NCBI RefSeq assembly: GCF_000469665.2
Contig: NZ_AWTR02000074.1
Location: 1 to 63,630, forward strand
Direction: 5' to 3'
Length of the DNA stretch: 63,630 nucleotides
DNA from: Holospora obtusa F1
GTDB taxonomy: Bacteria > Pseudomonadota > Alphaproteobacteria > Holosporales > Holosporaceae
Shown here: piece by piece, positions 18,004-27,478 of the stretch
Layout of the letters: every line of letters begins with the position of its first letter
Numbering within the stretch: position 1 is the stretch's first letter
The notes under the pieces: model-generated
The model's input: only the letters and a program-made list of their open reading frames with translations
Database searches by the model: none
Told to the model about the DNA's origin: nothing
Program-made: the position numbers and the translations under genes

Positions 18004-18747
18004 TCACAAACGCAACGCATCTTCTAAGGTAATTTTAGAATTTGTTTGATCGTCACGATACTTCACTATCACTCCACATTGTAAGGCTAATTTCGTATCA
18101 AAAAAATTATTTTCAATATCCCTAGCCCCTGGTAAAACTACAGCATTTTCCGGAATATAACCGTGATAAACCTGATTTTTTACCGTATCATATATGGGAA
18201 TAGTACGAGATAAACATAACCCTGCCCCCAAAACTGCGCGATTTTTTATATGAAATCCAGAAGTTATGACACATCCAGCCCCAATAAATACATAATCCTC
18301 AACAATTACAGGAACCGACTCTACAGGCTCTAATACTCCACCAATACTAACACCTGCAGAAAGATGAACGTTTTCACCAATCTGCGCACAAGATCCCACT
18401 AAAACATGGCTATCTACCATAGTCCCTCGTCCTATATATGCCCCAATATTGACATAAGAAGGAGGCATAATAACCACATCAGAAGAAACATACGCACCAG
18501 AACGAACAGCAGAGCCAAAAGGAACCACCCGAATTTTATCCTCAAGAGAGAACTTTCTTGGAAACAAAGCACTCCTATCAATATAGTACTCCTCTATGAC
18601 ATCGCTCTCCCCATATCGAAACACTGCTAAAATTTTCTCTTTAACTTCTACATTAACAATCCAATTTCCCTGTGATCCTGGAAAGGCCGCACGCAAAACA
18701 CCTGACTGCAACTCTTCAAGAAAAGTTTTTACACAAAATTTAAGCAT
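18004..18747 (-). CDS. dapD: Tetrahydrodipicolinate N-succinyltransferase
   Basis: Converts tetrahydrodipicolinate and succinyl-CoA to N-succinyl-2-amino-6-ketopimelate in the diaminopimelate/lysine pathway. The C-terminal two thirds are hexapeptide repeats of a left-handed beta helix (YVNIGAYIGRGTMVDSHVLV, CAQIGENVHLSAGVSIGGVL, DYVFIGAGCVITSGF). The block GGVLEPVESVPVIVEDY and the RTIPIYD segment are characteristic of DapD. It is 247 residues long, slightly shorter than the usual 270-285, with the N-terminal helical part reduced. It agrees with MurE in this window being the diaminopimelate-adding type. Confidence 0.9.
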   Translation of the reverse strand: MLKFCVKTFLEELQSGVLRAAFPGSQGNWIVNVEVKEKILAVFRYGESDVIEEYYIDRSALFPRKFSLEDKIRVVPFGSAVRSGAYVSSDVVIMPPSYVNIGAYIGRGTMVDSHVLVGSCAQIGENVHLSAGVSIGGVLEPVESVPVIVEDYVFIGAGCVITSGFHIKNRAVLGAGLCLSRTIPIYDTVKNQVYHGYIPENAVVLPGARDIENNFFDTKLALQCGVIVKYRDDQTNSKITLEDALRL

Positions 18748-18785
18748 TTTTCCTCTTTAAACACATTAAAACGTATCTTAAAAAA

Positions 18786-20540
18786 TTAATCTTTATGTTC
18801 TAATGCCCTATCTAAAGCAGAACTAAAAGTGCTCTCTTTATCCCCCATATATTCAGATAAAACACGAGAACGCTCCTCAATATCTAAAGCTCTAATAGAC
18901 AAAAGCACCTCTTGAGTTTTAGGATTCACCTTAGTCACCTTTGCATCAACAACATCCCCCACTTTAAAAGAATAAGGATTCTTATGTTGCGTATCTTCAG
19001 CTAGCTCCGCGCGAGCAATAAACGAAAAAACACCATCACCAATATCAACTTCTATTCCAGAATCCGACACACGAACAACTCGAGACTTTATATTTTGTCC
19101 CTTTTCTATTGATTGTAAGCGCTCCATGCTTGCATCACTGGAAACCTGTTTAACACTCAAACCGATAAACTCTTCTTCGCAAGATATTTTTGTTACTTTC
19201 AACTGAATCTTTTGCCCCACCTGATATCTAGACAAAGCTTCACTCGAAGGCAACGTCCAAGAAAGTTCTGATTTATGCACAGCAAATTCAATACCATAAG
19301 GCAATGTAACCAAAAGTCCAAATTCCGTCACATCCTTAATTTCTGCTTCTACTTGACTTCCCACAGGATAATTTTTAGAAAAAACTTCAAATAAATTCTC
19401 TGTACACTGTTTGAGTCCCAAGGAAATTCTTCTTTTAGTCGCATCAATTTCTAGAATCATGACTTTGACTTCATCTTTTTGAGAAACAACATCAGAAGGA
19501 ACAACATCTTTTTTATGCCAAGTCATTTCTCTAGCATGAATAAGCCCTTCAATCCCTTCACTAAGTTCTGCAAAAGCTCCATATTCTGTAATATTTGTAA
19601 TGGTAGCACCAACAACACTTCCTACAGCATACATTTCATTAATTGTTTGCCAAGGATCTTTTTCAAGTTGACGCAACCCCAATGAAATTCTTTCATTTTC
19701 ACGATTGAACCGAATAACCATAACTTTGATCGTCTGCCCTACACGCAACACATCTTCTACATTAACACGCTTATTGTACGAAAGATCAGAAACGTGCAAC
19801 AATCCATCAATTCCACCTAAATCAATGAATGCACCATACGGAGCCAAATTTTTAACAACTCCCTCCACAATCATGCCCTGCTTTAATATTGACAAAAGAC
19901 GAGCTTTATCCGAAGCACGCTCTCCTTCCAAAACAGCACGACGAGAAACGACAATATTACCCCGAGCCTCATCAATTTTTACAATAAGAAACATTTGATC
20001 TGTTCCGACGAGCTCTCCAGAGTCCCTAGAAGGTCTGATATCTACCTGACTTCCTGGAAGAAAAGCAACTGTTCCTCCCAAGTCAACACTCAAACCGCCT
20101 TTCACCATACCTAAAACTTTCCCAGAAATCGGCTTCTTATCTTCAAAGGCTTGAGCGAGCTTCATCCACGTCACTTCCTGAATAGCTTTCTGATGACTGA
20201 GAATCATTCCCCCATCTCTTCCTTCATAACGCTCTATGTAAACATCAACCTGCCCCCCTACTCTCAGGGACTCACGCTCAACGTCGCCAAATTCTTTTAA
20301 TTGCACACGCCCTTCAGATTTAGATGAAACATTCACAATGATCGCATCATGATCGATTGAAACAATCCTGCCTTTTACAATTTTCCCCTCTAAACTTCTT
20401 TGATCTTTCAAAGTGTCTTCTAAGAGAGCTTTAAATGCATCCTCAAAATTTTTATCTTCTATTCTTTTTTCAATAATACTATCCGCTTCTTTATCTTTGT
20501 TGGGATTATTGTCTAAATCTTTTCCTAAAATACGGTTCAT
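18786..20540 (-). CDS. rpsA: 30S ribosomal protein S1
   Basis: A 584-residue protein with six S1/OB-fold units in tandem, the usual number for proteobacteria. Examples are GKIVKGRIVSIDHDAIIVNV, GMIVEGVVKNLAPYGAFIDL, SVVGATITNITEYGAFAELS and SQVEAEIKDVTEFGLLVTLP. S1 binds mRNA leaders and helps load them on the small subunit, and is important for messages with weak Shine-Dalgarno sites, which are common in this AT-rich window. An alphaproteobacterial rpsA is usually preceded by cmk; here a gap with a small leader ORF lies upstream instead. Confidence 0.95.
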   Translation of the reverse strand: MNRILGKDLDNNPNKDKEADSIIEKRIEDKNFEDAFKALLEDTLKDQRSLEGKIVKGRIVSIDHDAIIVNVSSKSEGRVQLKEFGDVERESLRVGGQVDVYIERYEGRDGGMILSHQKAIQEVTWMKLAQAFEDKKPISGKVLGMVKGGLSVDLGGTVAFLPGSQVDIRPSRDSGELVGTDQMFLIVKIDEARGNIVVSRRAVLEGERASDKARLLSILKQGMIVEGVVKNLAPYGAFIDLGGIDGLLHVSDLSYNKRVNVEDVLRVGQTIKVMVIRFNRENERISLGLRQLEKDPWQTINEMYAVGSVVGATITNITEYGAFAELSEGIEGLIHAREMTWHKKDVVPSDVVSQKDEVKVMILEIDATKRRISLGLKQCTENLFEVFSKNYPVGSQVEAEIKDVTEFGLLVTLPYGIEFAVHKSELSWTLPSSEALSRYQVGQKIQLKVTKISCEEEFIGLSVKQVSSDASMERLQSIEKGQNIKSRVVRVSDSGIEVDIGDGVFSFIARAELAEDTQHKNPYSFKVGDVVDAKVTKVNPKTQEVLLSIRALDIEERSRVLSEYMGDKESTFSSALDRALEHKD

Positions 20541-20548
20541 ACGGTTCT

Positions 20549-20671
20549 CTAACTTATTTCCTCGGCACCATTACCGATTCTTCTATATAATATATCTTTT
20601 TTTCCTAATTGACAAGTTGCTTTAGTGAAGAAATTCTTCGATTGATACGGTGAAGTTTTAATGTGCGTCAA
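20549..20671 (-). CDS. Possible 40-residue leader peptide ahead of rpsA
   Basis: A very strong ribosome site (AAAAGGAGGGGAG on the minus strand, about 20691-20679) precedes a TTG start at 20671-20669. The frame then runs 40 codons (THIKTSPYQSKNFFTKATCQ and so on) and stops eight bases before rpsA. The same frame is open upstream to about 20803, with a hydrophobic stretch. It is either a small gene or an rpsA leader element; there is no homology that I can recognise. Confidence 0.25.
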   Translation of the reverse strand: MTHIKTSPYQSKNFFTKATCQLGKKDILYRRIGNGAEEIS

Positions 20672-20997
20672 AATTATCTCCCCTCCTTTTAAGCAATTAT
20701 TGCCGATATCATAAATCTCAAAAATGAGTTTACACAGGAAATCTGCAAAAAGAAAAATTGAAAAAAAAACACAAAAGAAAATTAGAAAACTAAATTTACG
20801 CAAGGGGAGCTATTTTTTTTATTTTCTTACCCTTCATCTCACCCCTTTTTATAGAGGCGTTTGAGCTTATATGAGACGTTACAAAGCTGGATACATTGTT
20901 ATAACGGTTTGGAGGTCTCCTTTTTAAATTCTGACTTATTTTACTATACACAAAAATACAAAAATTATTTTTCGATATTGTTGAAATATTAAAATTA

Positions 20998-22086
20998 TTA
21001 AAATTCTAAAAAATTTACTTCTTGTTCCGCTAACTGTTCTGCTCTTTCATGAGTCATCAACGCAGTAATGACTTCTTTCAAGCCCTCTCCCTCTAAAATT
21101 TCAGAAAGCTGGTGAAGTGTTAATTTTATGCGATGATCCGTAAGGCGACCTTGAGGAAAATTGTATGTGCGAATTCTTTCAGAGCGATCCCCTCTTCCTA
21201 CTTGACTATGTCTAGACTGACTTCTTTTTTTTTCTTCCTCCTGTTTTTTTGCATCATACAATCGAGAACGTAAAACCTTTAACGCTTTTGCCTTATTTTT
21301 ATGTTGAGATTTTTCGTCTTGTTGACTAACCACAATTCCACTAGGAAGATGCGTAATACGCACAGCACTATCTGTTGTGTTCACTGACTGTCCACCTGGA
21401 CCACTAGAGCGAAAAACATCAATTCGAAGATCTTTTTCATCAATCACGATATCCAATTCTTCCACTTCCGGTAAAACCGCTACCGTTGCCGCAGAAGTAT
21501 GTATACGTCCACTAGCTTCCGTTTTGGGAACTCTTTGCACTCTGTGAACTCCTGCTTCGAATTTAAGTTGTGCATAGACATCTTTTCCTTGAATCAATAA
21601 TCCTGCATCTTTTACTCCGGAATGATCACTGTAATGCACATGTAATGGCTCCACATTCCACTTTTGTAATGCTCCGTACCGCATATACATACGCATTAAA
21701 TCTGCCGCAAATAAAGCAGCCTCTTCCCCTCCTGTTCCAGCACGAATTTCTAAAATCGCGCCACGCGCATCGTCTTCATCTTTTGGCAGAAAAAAAACAC
21801 GAATATCATAACTTAGTTCTTCCAATTTTTGACGTAATTTTTTTTTCTCTTCTTCTATCAAATTTTTGATATCATCATCTTCTTCTTGAATCTTCACTAA
21901 ATCATCGTATTCCTTTTGTACGTTAAACCACTTCTGTACACACTCCACAAGAGGCGTCATATAAGCATAATCTTTGGCTAATTTCACCGAATCTTGCACA
22001 GAATGTTCTACTAACAATGCTCTTTCCAAACGCTCATAGCGTTCAAGAATAGCAGAAAGTGTTTGGTTTGAAATAGCACGCATCAT
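20998..22086 (-). CDS. prfA: Peptide chain release factor 1
   Basis: Recognises UAA and UAG and releases the finished chain. The GGQ catalytic loop is in SSGPGGQSVNTTDSAV (about residue 232), and the RF1-specific tripeptide position is PKT in RVPKTEASGRIHTSAATVAV (about residue 187). RF2 would have SPF there. The length of 362 residues is standard. The C-terminal part contains SERIRTYNFPQGRLTDHRI. In many genomes prfA is followed by prmC; no prmC is seen here, and rpsA lies about 460 bases downstream on the same strand. Confidence 0.95.
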   Translation of the reverse strand: MMRAISNQTLSAILERYERLERALLVEHSVQDSVKLAKDYAYMTPLVECVQKWFNVQKEYDDLVKIQEEDDDIKNLIEEEKKKLRQKLEELSYDIRVFFLPKDEDDARGAILEIRAGTGGEEAALFAADLMRMYMRYGALQKWNVEPLHVHYSDHSGVKDAGLLIQGKDVYAQLKFEAGVHRVQRVPKTEASGRIHTSAATVAVLPEVEELDIVIDEKDLRIDVFRSSGPGGQSVNTTDSAVRITHLPSGIVVSQQDEKSQHKNKAKALKVLRSRLYDAKKQEEEKKRSQSRHSQVGRGDRSERIRTYNFPQGRLTDHRIKLTLHQLSEILEGEGLKEVITALMTHERAEQLAEQEVNFLEF

Positions 22087-22439
22087 TTAAAAGTAACCGT
22101 ATTCTCGCCTTAAGATATCATAAAACAAAGATATATACCAGAGAGCATCCAACAACAAAATTATTATGCCATAAAAAATTATTTTATTTTTACTTAATTT
22201 TCATTTGTATTGCACTAAAATATACTTTATGTATTTTTAAAATAATGAAAAACAACTTGATTTCACACCAAACATTTAGAAAAAAAATAACGAATCAAAT
22301 ATTTTTTCAACACAATTGAAGTGAGCGTAATACAGCTTTTCAATAAGTTTATGCTCAAATTATGCCTTAGTCAATCAATACCATTTTTCCACTTAAGCAT
22401 TAAAACTCATATTCCCTTGCCCTTCAGATAGCCTATTTC
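22087..22439. other. AT-rich spacer, nothing recognised
   Basis: I see no open frame, RNA gene or IS homology here. It separates the HAD gene from prfA, both on the minus strand, so it probably holds the prfA promoter. Confidence 0.5.
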
Positions 22440-23141
22440 CTAAATTAAGTTTAGAAATTGTTCCCAATCTTCAAAACATTCTTTTACACCAACAGCTTTT
22501 AACTGTTCTGAACTACGTTGACAATCAGAAGAAAAACCTGTGTATCCAAATGTTGTAATTCCAGCACCAATGGAAGCTTTCGCTCCGGTGACACTATCTT
22601 CAACCGCAAGGCACTGCATAGGCAAAGTACGCAACTCATTCATAGCAAAAAAGTATACATCTGGTAAAGGCTTTGGAGTATTTCCTGATTCAAAAAACGA
22701 TGTTCCAAAAAGTTTTGCAAGCTCTTCGCCTCGCTTGTTTTTAGCCCATCGCATTGCTGAAAATACTCGAAATAAAGCGCTGTTTGTCACCAAAGCTAGC
22801 TTATATCGCTGACGAGCAATTGTTAATGTTTCAATAACATTGTTCGCCATTTCAACACAATTTTTACGAAACACGTTAATAACCATGTGCTCTCTTTCAT
22901 GATACAGATCTTCATACTTTACGTGAATTTTGAAATAGTCTGACAAATGTTCACAAAGAGATTTCTTGGTTTTTCCGTGAAACTTAGCATAAAAACACGA
23001 TTCAGTTAAAGGATCCGTAATGTATTCTTTGTAAAGCGCATTAAAGCGCTCAATTAAAAGAGGAACTGTAAGACGCTCTGTAGCCATTAAAGAATTATCA
23101 AAATCTAATAAAATCCATCGTGTCAATGAATCAGAAAACAT
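22440..23141 (-). CDS. HAD-superfamily phosphatase (subfamily IA)
   Basis: The 233-residue product has the HAD order: motif I LLDFDNSLM (nucleophile D13, acid D15, with the usual G-T replaced by N-S), motif II LALVTNSALF, the conserved Lys in TPKPLPDVYFFA, and motif III AVEDSVTGAKASIGAG. A helical cap lies between motifs I and II (residues about 25-85), as in phosphoglycolate phosphatase and beta-phosphoglucomutase relatives. The substrate cannot be decided from sequence. The DFDNS variant of motif I is unusual but keeps both Asp residues. It stands alone between prfA and the tkt promoter region. Confidence 0.75.
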   Translation of the reverse strand: MFSDSLTRWILLDFDNSLMATERLTVPLLIERFNALYKEYITDPLTESCFYAKFHGKTKKSLCEHLSDYFKIHVKYEDLYHEREHMVINVFRKNCVEMANNVIETLTIARQRYKLALVTNSALFRVFSAMRWAKNKRGEELAKLFGTSFFESGNTPKPLPDVYFFAMNELRTLPMQCLAVEDSVTGAKASIGAGITTFGYTGFSSDCQRSSEQLKAVGVKECFEDWEQFLNLI

Positions 23142-23226
23142 ATAAACTCATTTACGTTACATTAAAATAATCTTTTCAATTAGATTATAGAAAAACACGA
23201 TAAAGTCAACATGATATTTTTATTAT

Positions 23227-23479
23227 GGTAATTTAGATTGATATTTGGTGCGTTTTTCATTACACCGAAAAAATACGACGAAAAAATAAAATTTTTTTCT
23301 GTTTCTCAAAAAATATATTATGCAGTATACACAGTAATTTAAATTAGAAATTCACAAAAATAAAATTTTTTAGAAAACAAGTTGCAAAATCATATAGCCC
23401 AAAAAATCTAAGAAAATCTATCTTCGATCACTGCGTGTCGTGTTTTATCTTTATTCGAAAACTTCAGCTTAATTTGCTA
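23227..23479. repeat. MITE-like composite repeat upstream of tkt
   Basis: The left edge (TGGTAATTTAGATTGATATT) resembles the short repeats at 37388 and 43301. The right 50-60 bases, with TGTCGTG and the inward-reading end CAGCTTAATTTGCTA, match the right end of the repeat at 47416-47549. The two edges form imperfect inverted repeats. It is probably two fused or nested small elements. Confidence 0.5.
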
Positions 23480-23704
23480 TAAAGACACGAAAATTCTCGT
23501 TATCTGTTTTTAACTTATAACAAGGAAAAAAATATATCGTTTTTAACAAAAATGATCTTAAGGTAAACATTTTTATTTAACTCCGGTATACATTTTTCAC
23601 ACGTTAAACAATTGTTTTTTATTTTTTTATAAGGACTATTATATTATTCACATAGTTTGTATCCTTACAAAACGGTAGACAATAAATTTCTAGGATTAAG
23701 CATT

Positions 23705-25669
23705 ATGGTTGAAATACCTGAAAATTTTTTTCCTTTAGCAGGGCATGCGTTAAGAATCTTAGCTATGGATAGCGTAGAAAACGCTGGATCTGGGCACCCA
23801 GGAATGGCAATGGGAATGGCAGATGTCATGGCGGTGTTGACCTCTAAATACTTAAAGTGGGATCCTTGCGACGCTCAGTGGCCAGATCGAGATCGGTTTG
23901 TGCTTTCTGCAGGACACGGAGCTTTGTTATGGTACACAACTTTGTATATGTGGGGAATTTTGTCGTTAGAAGATCTAAAACAATATCGATGTTATGCAAG
24001 CAAAACTCCAGGGCATCCAGAAAAAGGACATCCTTTGGGAACAGATGTTACGACAGGTCCATTAGGGCAAGGCATAGCCAACGCTGTAGGTATGGCTTTG
24101 ACTGAATCTTTGTTGCGAAAAGAATTTTCACAAGCGCTTATTGATCATCATACTTACGTTATCTTAGGCGACGGATGTTTGATGGAAGGGGTTGCACAAG
24201 AAGCCATCAGTTTAGCTGGGCACTGGCGATTGCACCGTTTAATCGCATTCTGGGATGACAATAAAGTCACTATCGATGGATCAACAGAGCTTAGTGAAAG
24301 CGACAATATTACGCAAAGATTTAAGGCTTCTGGCTGGAATGTGATATATATTGATGGCCACGACATTCGCGCCATTTGCTGCGCTATTGAACAGGCTAAA
24401 AACTCTCCTCAGCCTACTTTAATTGGGTGCCGAACGCGCATTGGTTATGGGGCCCCTAGTAAAATGGGGTCTTGTCAAGCTCATGGAGCTCCATTAGGCA
24501 TAAAAGAAACTCAGGCAGTTAGACATGCGCTTTCTTGGCCTTGGGATGAGCCTTTTTTTGTACCGGAATCCTTATTCGCTCAATGGAAAGTGTTCACACA
24601 ACATTCTACACAACTGCATGAAGACTGGAAAAAAAGATTAATTTCTCAAGATCCTAAAATTCAAGCTCGATTTCATGAATCATTGAGTAATCATTTTTTA
24701 AATCAAGCAACATGTAATCAGTTAGAAAACCAGGCAAGTACTTATACCCAAACTCGCCCATGTATCTCTACTCGAAGCGCTTCTGGTGAAGTGTTGACGA
24801 AAATTTTTCCCCTTACTCGATTACTAACTGGATCAGCAGATCTTAAAGACTCCACGTGCACAGACCCAAAATACTGGACGCCTTATCGTCCCTTTTTACA
24901 TTATGGAGTAAGAGAACATGCCATGGCGGCAATTATGAACGGAATTTCTGCGCACAAAGGATTCATTCCCTGCGGAGGAACATTTTTAGCATTTTCAGAT
25001 TATATGCGCCCTGCACTGAGATTATCAGCATTAATGAATCTTAAAGTTATTTACATCTTGACTCATGATTCTATCGGCCTTGGTGAAGATGGGCCGACGC
25101 ATCAACCTATTGAACACTTGATTTCTTTGCGCGCTATCCCAAATTTAACTGTGTTGCGCCCTGGAGATAGCGTTGAGGTTGTGGAATGTTGGAAAATTGC
25201 AATGGAAGTTGAAGGGCCCGTAGCGTTATGCTTATCTCGTCAAGCGCTCCCAACGTTTTCTAAAGAATATGCGCCTGCGCAGCGCTGTCAGGCGGGCGCG
25301 TACCCTTTGCTCAATGTTAAAAATCCAAAAATTAACCTCTGGGCCAGTGGATCTGAAGTACATTTAGCTTTGAAAGTTGCAAGTGAGTTAATGCATCACC
25401 ACAAAATTTTAACTCAAGTTTATTCGGTTCCTTGGTTAATGCGTTGGCTTTATAACTACCAAGCTCCATGGAAAACATTTCCCGCAGACCTTCAAGTTTC
25501 TATTGAAGCAGCCTCCACTTTAGCATGGTGTCAAGTGACGGGACCTAAGGGGCTGAATTTAGGTATAGATAGTTTTGGAGCTTCAGGAAAAGGAGAAGAA
25601 TTATTTCAAATTTTTGGTTTTTCTCCTGACACATTAATTCAAAAAATTCTAAAATACTTGCTTCCTTAA
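23705..25669 (+). CDS. tkt: Transketolase
   Basis: Thiamine-diphosphate enzyme of the non-oxidative pentose phosphate branch. From the ATG at 23705 it has 654 residues, normal for the family; the frame is open upstream to a TTG at 23657, but conservation starts with the later ATG (ALRILAMDSVENAGSGHPGM). Motifs: cofactor-binding GDGCLMEGVAQEAISLAGHW with WDDNKVTIDG, the SDNITQRF loop, FHYGVREHAMAAI-like LHYGVREHAMAAIMNGI, and the pyrimidine-domain THDSIGLGEDGPTHQPIEH. With rpe and rpiB in this window it forms the pentose-supplying set. It is monocistronic and flanked by long spacers. Confidence 0.95.
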   Translation: MVEIPENFFPLAGHALRILAMDSVENAGSGHPGMAMGMADVMAVLTSKYLKWDPCDAQWPDRDRFVLSAGHGALLWYTTLYMWGILSLEDLKQYRCYASKTPGHPEKGHPLGTDVTTGPLGQGIANAVGMALTESLLRKEFSQALIDHHTYVILGDGCLMEGVAQEAISLAGHWRLHRLIAFWDDNKVTIDGSTELSESDNITQRFKASGWNVIYIDGHDIRAICCAIEQAKNSPQPTLIGCRTRIGYGAPSKMGSCQAHGAPLGIKETQAVRHALSWPWDEPFFVPESLFAQWKVFTQHSTQLHEDWKKRLISQDPKIQARFHESLSNHFLNQATCNQLENQASTYTQTRPCISTRSASGEVLTKIFPLTRLLTGSADLKDSTCTDPKYWTPYRPFLHYGVREHAMAAIMNGISAHKGFIPCGGTFLAFSDYMRPALRLSALMNLKVIYILTHDSIGLGEDGPTHQPIEHLISLRAIPNLTVLRPGDSVEVVECWKIAMEVEGPVALCLSRQALPTFSKEYAPAQRCQAGAYPLLNVKNPKINLWASGSEVHLALKVASELMHHHKILTQVYSVPWLMRWLYNYQAPWKTFPADLQVSIEAASTLAWCQVTGPKGLNLGIDSFGASGKGEELFQIFGFSPDTLIQKILKYLLP

Positions 25670-25863
25670 GTATATCCTCTTTACTAACACAAAGTGCTGT
25701 ACATACGATCTTGATGAAAAAATCTTTGTGAAGATATTATACTTTTTCTTAAGATCAATTTCAGATAACGAACATTTAAAATTTTAGATAGATTTGCAGT
25801 TTTAGAACATTTTAATGGTTTGAAAAGGTAAAAAGAAGATATGAATTCTAAATTTAATTTATT

Positions 25864-25891
25864 TTTACTTTTTCTCTATATACTATACAAT
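25864..25891 (+). promoter_or_regulatory. Possible promoter of the 25921 gene
   Basis: TTTACT (25864-25869) and TACAAT (25886-25891), 16 bases apart, end 29 bases before the ATG. The -35 box is weak. Confidence 0.4.
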
Positions 25892-25920
25892 GTAAATTGC
25901 CTAAATATTTTACAAAAATT

Positions 25921-26706
25921 ATGAACAAAATTTTTTATAATTTTTTTTTTCTTTCCTTAATGTGCTTAAACAGCTCTTTTGCTGCGCCTGTTGAAAATCA
26001 GTTCGCTGATTCAGGTGCTGGGAAATCAAATCACCAAAAACCATCTATTTTCCAACAATCCCCCCCAACCAACAACCGACCTGTTGGAAATCCGTTACCT
26101 GATTTAGGTGGTGAGAAGTTAAATCGTCCAACATCATCCCTTTTTTTAAACGCACCTGTTAGAAATCCGCTCCTTGATTTAGATAATGAAGAGGCAAATC
26201 ACCAAAAACTATCTATTTTCGAACAAAAACCTCTAGCCACTCAATCAAATGAAAAATATCACACAATTGAGGTGCTCTCAGACACAGAAGAGCCAAAAAA
26301 ATTAAAAAAAGTGAAACAAGAGACTCAGCATGCCCCCACGCCTTTATCCTTTGAAGAATTTTTAAAAATTCCTGTGCACAATTTTATAAAATTCTCAATG
26401 CATTGTAAAGATGAGCAAGAATTGAAAAGAAAAATAGCAAAGAACGCATTTAACGATCATCCAGAAAATGTATTAAAAGGATTTCTTGACCTTTCTGACG
26501 CAGAAAAACAGGCTTTTATAGACTTTTTAACAGAAAATAAATATCACGAAAAAAATGATAAACAAAAAAACTCAAATATCAATCCTTATTTCCAAAAAAA
26601 GCAGAATGATATTTTAGATCACATAGATATTATGAATATAGGAGGAAAACCAAAAATGATTCCCCACATTTTTTCTGAGCTTTTAAATATCGTACAAAAC
26701 GCTTAA
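25921..26706 (+). CDS. Exported protein, first of a tandem paralogous pair
   Basis: Unknown function. The ATG at 25921 opens a textbook signal peptide (NKIFYNFFFLSLMCLNSSFA, then A-P-V), so the open frame upstream to 25897 is probably not used. Residues about 25-110 are low-complexity, with three imperfect units of about 30-40 residues built around 'NPLPDLGGEKLN...SIF'. The C-terminal 120 residues form a compact domain (SFEEFLKIPVHNFIKF, LKGFLDLSDAEKQAFIDFL, then IMNIGGKPKMIPHIFSELL) that is shared with the gene at 27479. No catalytic motif is visible. The two genes and part of their spacer look like an old tandem duplication. Confidence 0.7.
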   Translation: MNKIFYNFFFLSLMCLNSSFAAPVENQFADSGAGKSNHQKPSIFQQSPPTNNRPVGNPLPDLGGEKLNRPTSSLFLNAPVRNPLLDLDNEEANHQKLSIFEQKPLATQSNEKYHTIEVLSDTEEPKKLKKVKQETQHAPTPLSFEEFLKIPVHNFIKFSMHCKDEQELKRKIAKNAFNDHPENVLKGFLDLSDAEKQAFIDFLTENKYHEKNDKQKNSNINPYFQKKQNDILDHIDIMNIGGKPKMIPHIFSELLNIVQNA

Positions 26707-26735
26707 ACGATTTCTATCTAAAAAATGAAAAAATT

Positions 26736-27300
26736 TTTTATTTAGCTAATATTTTATTAAAAATATCGCGTTGGAGGGGGGTAAATATTTTTTTTAAATC
26801 AACTGAATCAGTAAATTTTAAATAGAAGATTTAATTTGTTGTAAATAAAAATTAACATTACCCGTTGCTCGTAATAAATATTCCCAGATCTTCTAGAAAA
26901 GTGTTGAAGTATACATCGAAAAGGTCAATCGTTGTTAGCGCATTTTTACATGACATAAACGGGTAAAGACGCTCGCTAGACCTGCTAGGCAAGTGGAAAT
27001 TTTAGAAAAAATTTGAGTAAAAAGCATGGAAGCTTATAAACCAAATAGCGCCTCCATACCCCCAAATATTTCCCTCCCCTAACTTCAAAAAATAAAAAAT
27101 AAAAATTTTCACTTAGCTAATATTTGATTGTGTCAAAAATATCGTACTAGAGGATATTAAATGTTTTTTTAAATAAAATGAATCAGTAAAATTAAATAGA
27201 CTATGCAATTTACTGTAAAACAAGCATTAAAATCAACCATTATTCATGATAAATATTTTTTAAATCCTCTAGAAAAATATTTAAATGATATCGAGCTTTA
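26736..27300 (+). repeat. Duplicated non-coding segment between the tandem paralogues
   Basis: A stretch at about 26736-26915 and another at about 27110-27290 are clearly related in order and sequence. Both hold TTAGCTAATATT, AAAAATATCG, then AATGAATCAGTAAA or its near match, TAAATAGA, and TCTAGAAAA near the end. The period is roughly 370 bases. Neither copy has a usable reading frame, so this is a duplicated downstream or upstream region, or a decayed third paralogue. Confidence 0.6.
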
Positions 27301-27478
27301 TTAGCGCACAGGAACATAACATAGAATTGCGTTTCATAAAAGTAAAAGGTGCTTACTGTAATAACCTTAAGTCGACAGAGCGCAAAATATATTTTTTTTA
27401 AATCGAATTTGTTAAAGTTTTTTTATTTTTTTTTTCGCCATAATAGAGTCTCAATTCCGTATAAAAATATCGTAGAAC

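Noticed and set aside
20549-20803. Longer 84-codon version of the frame before rpsA, with a hydrophobic N-terminus
   Set aside because: Its TTG start has no ribosome site, and a Phe/Leu-rich run is expected in AT-rich spacer; only the shorter frame with a strong site was kept, at low confidence.
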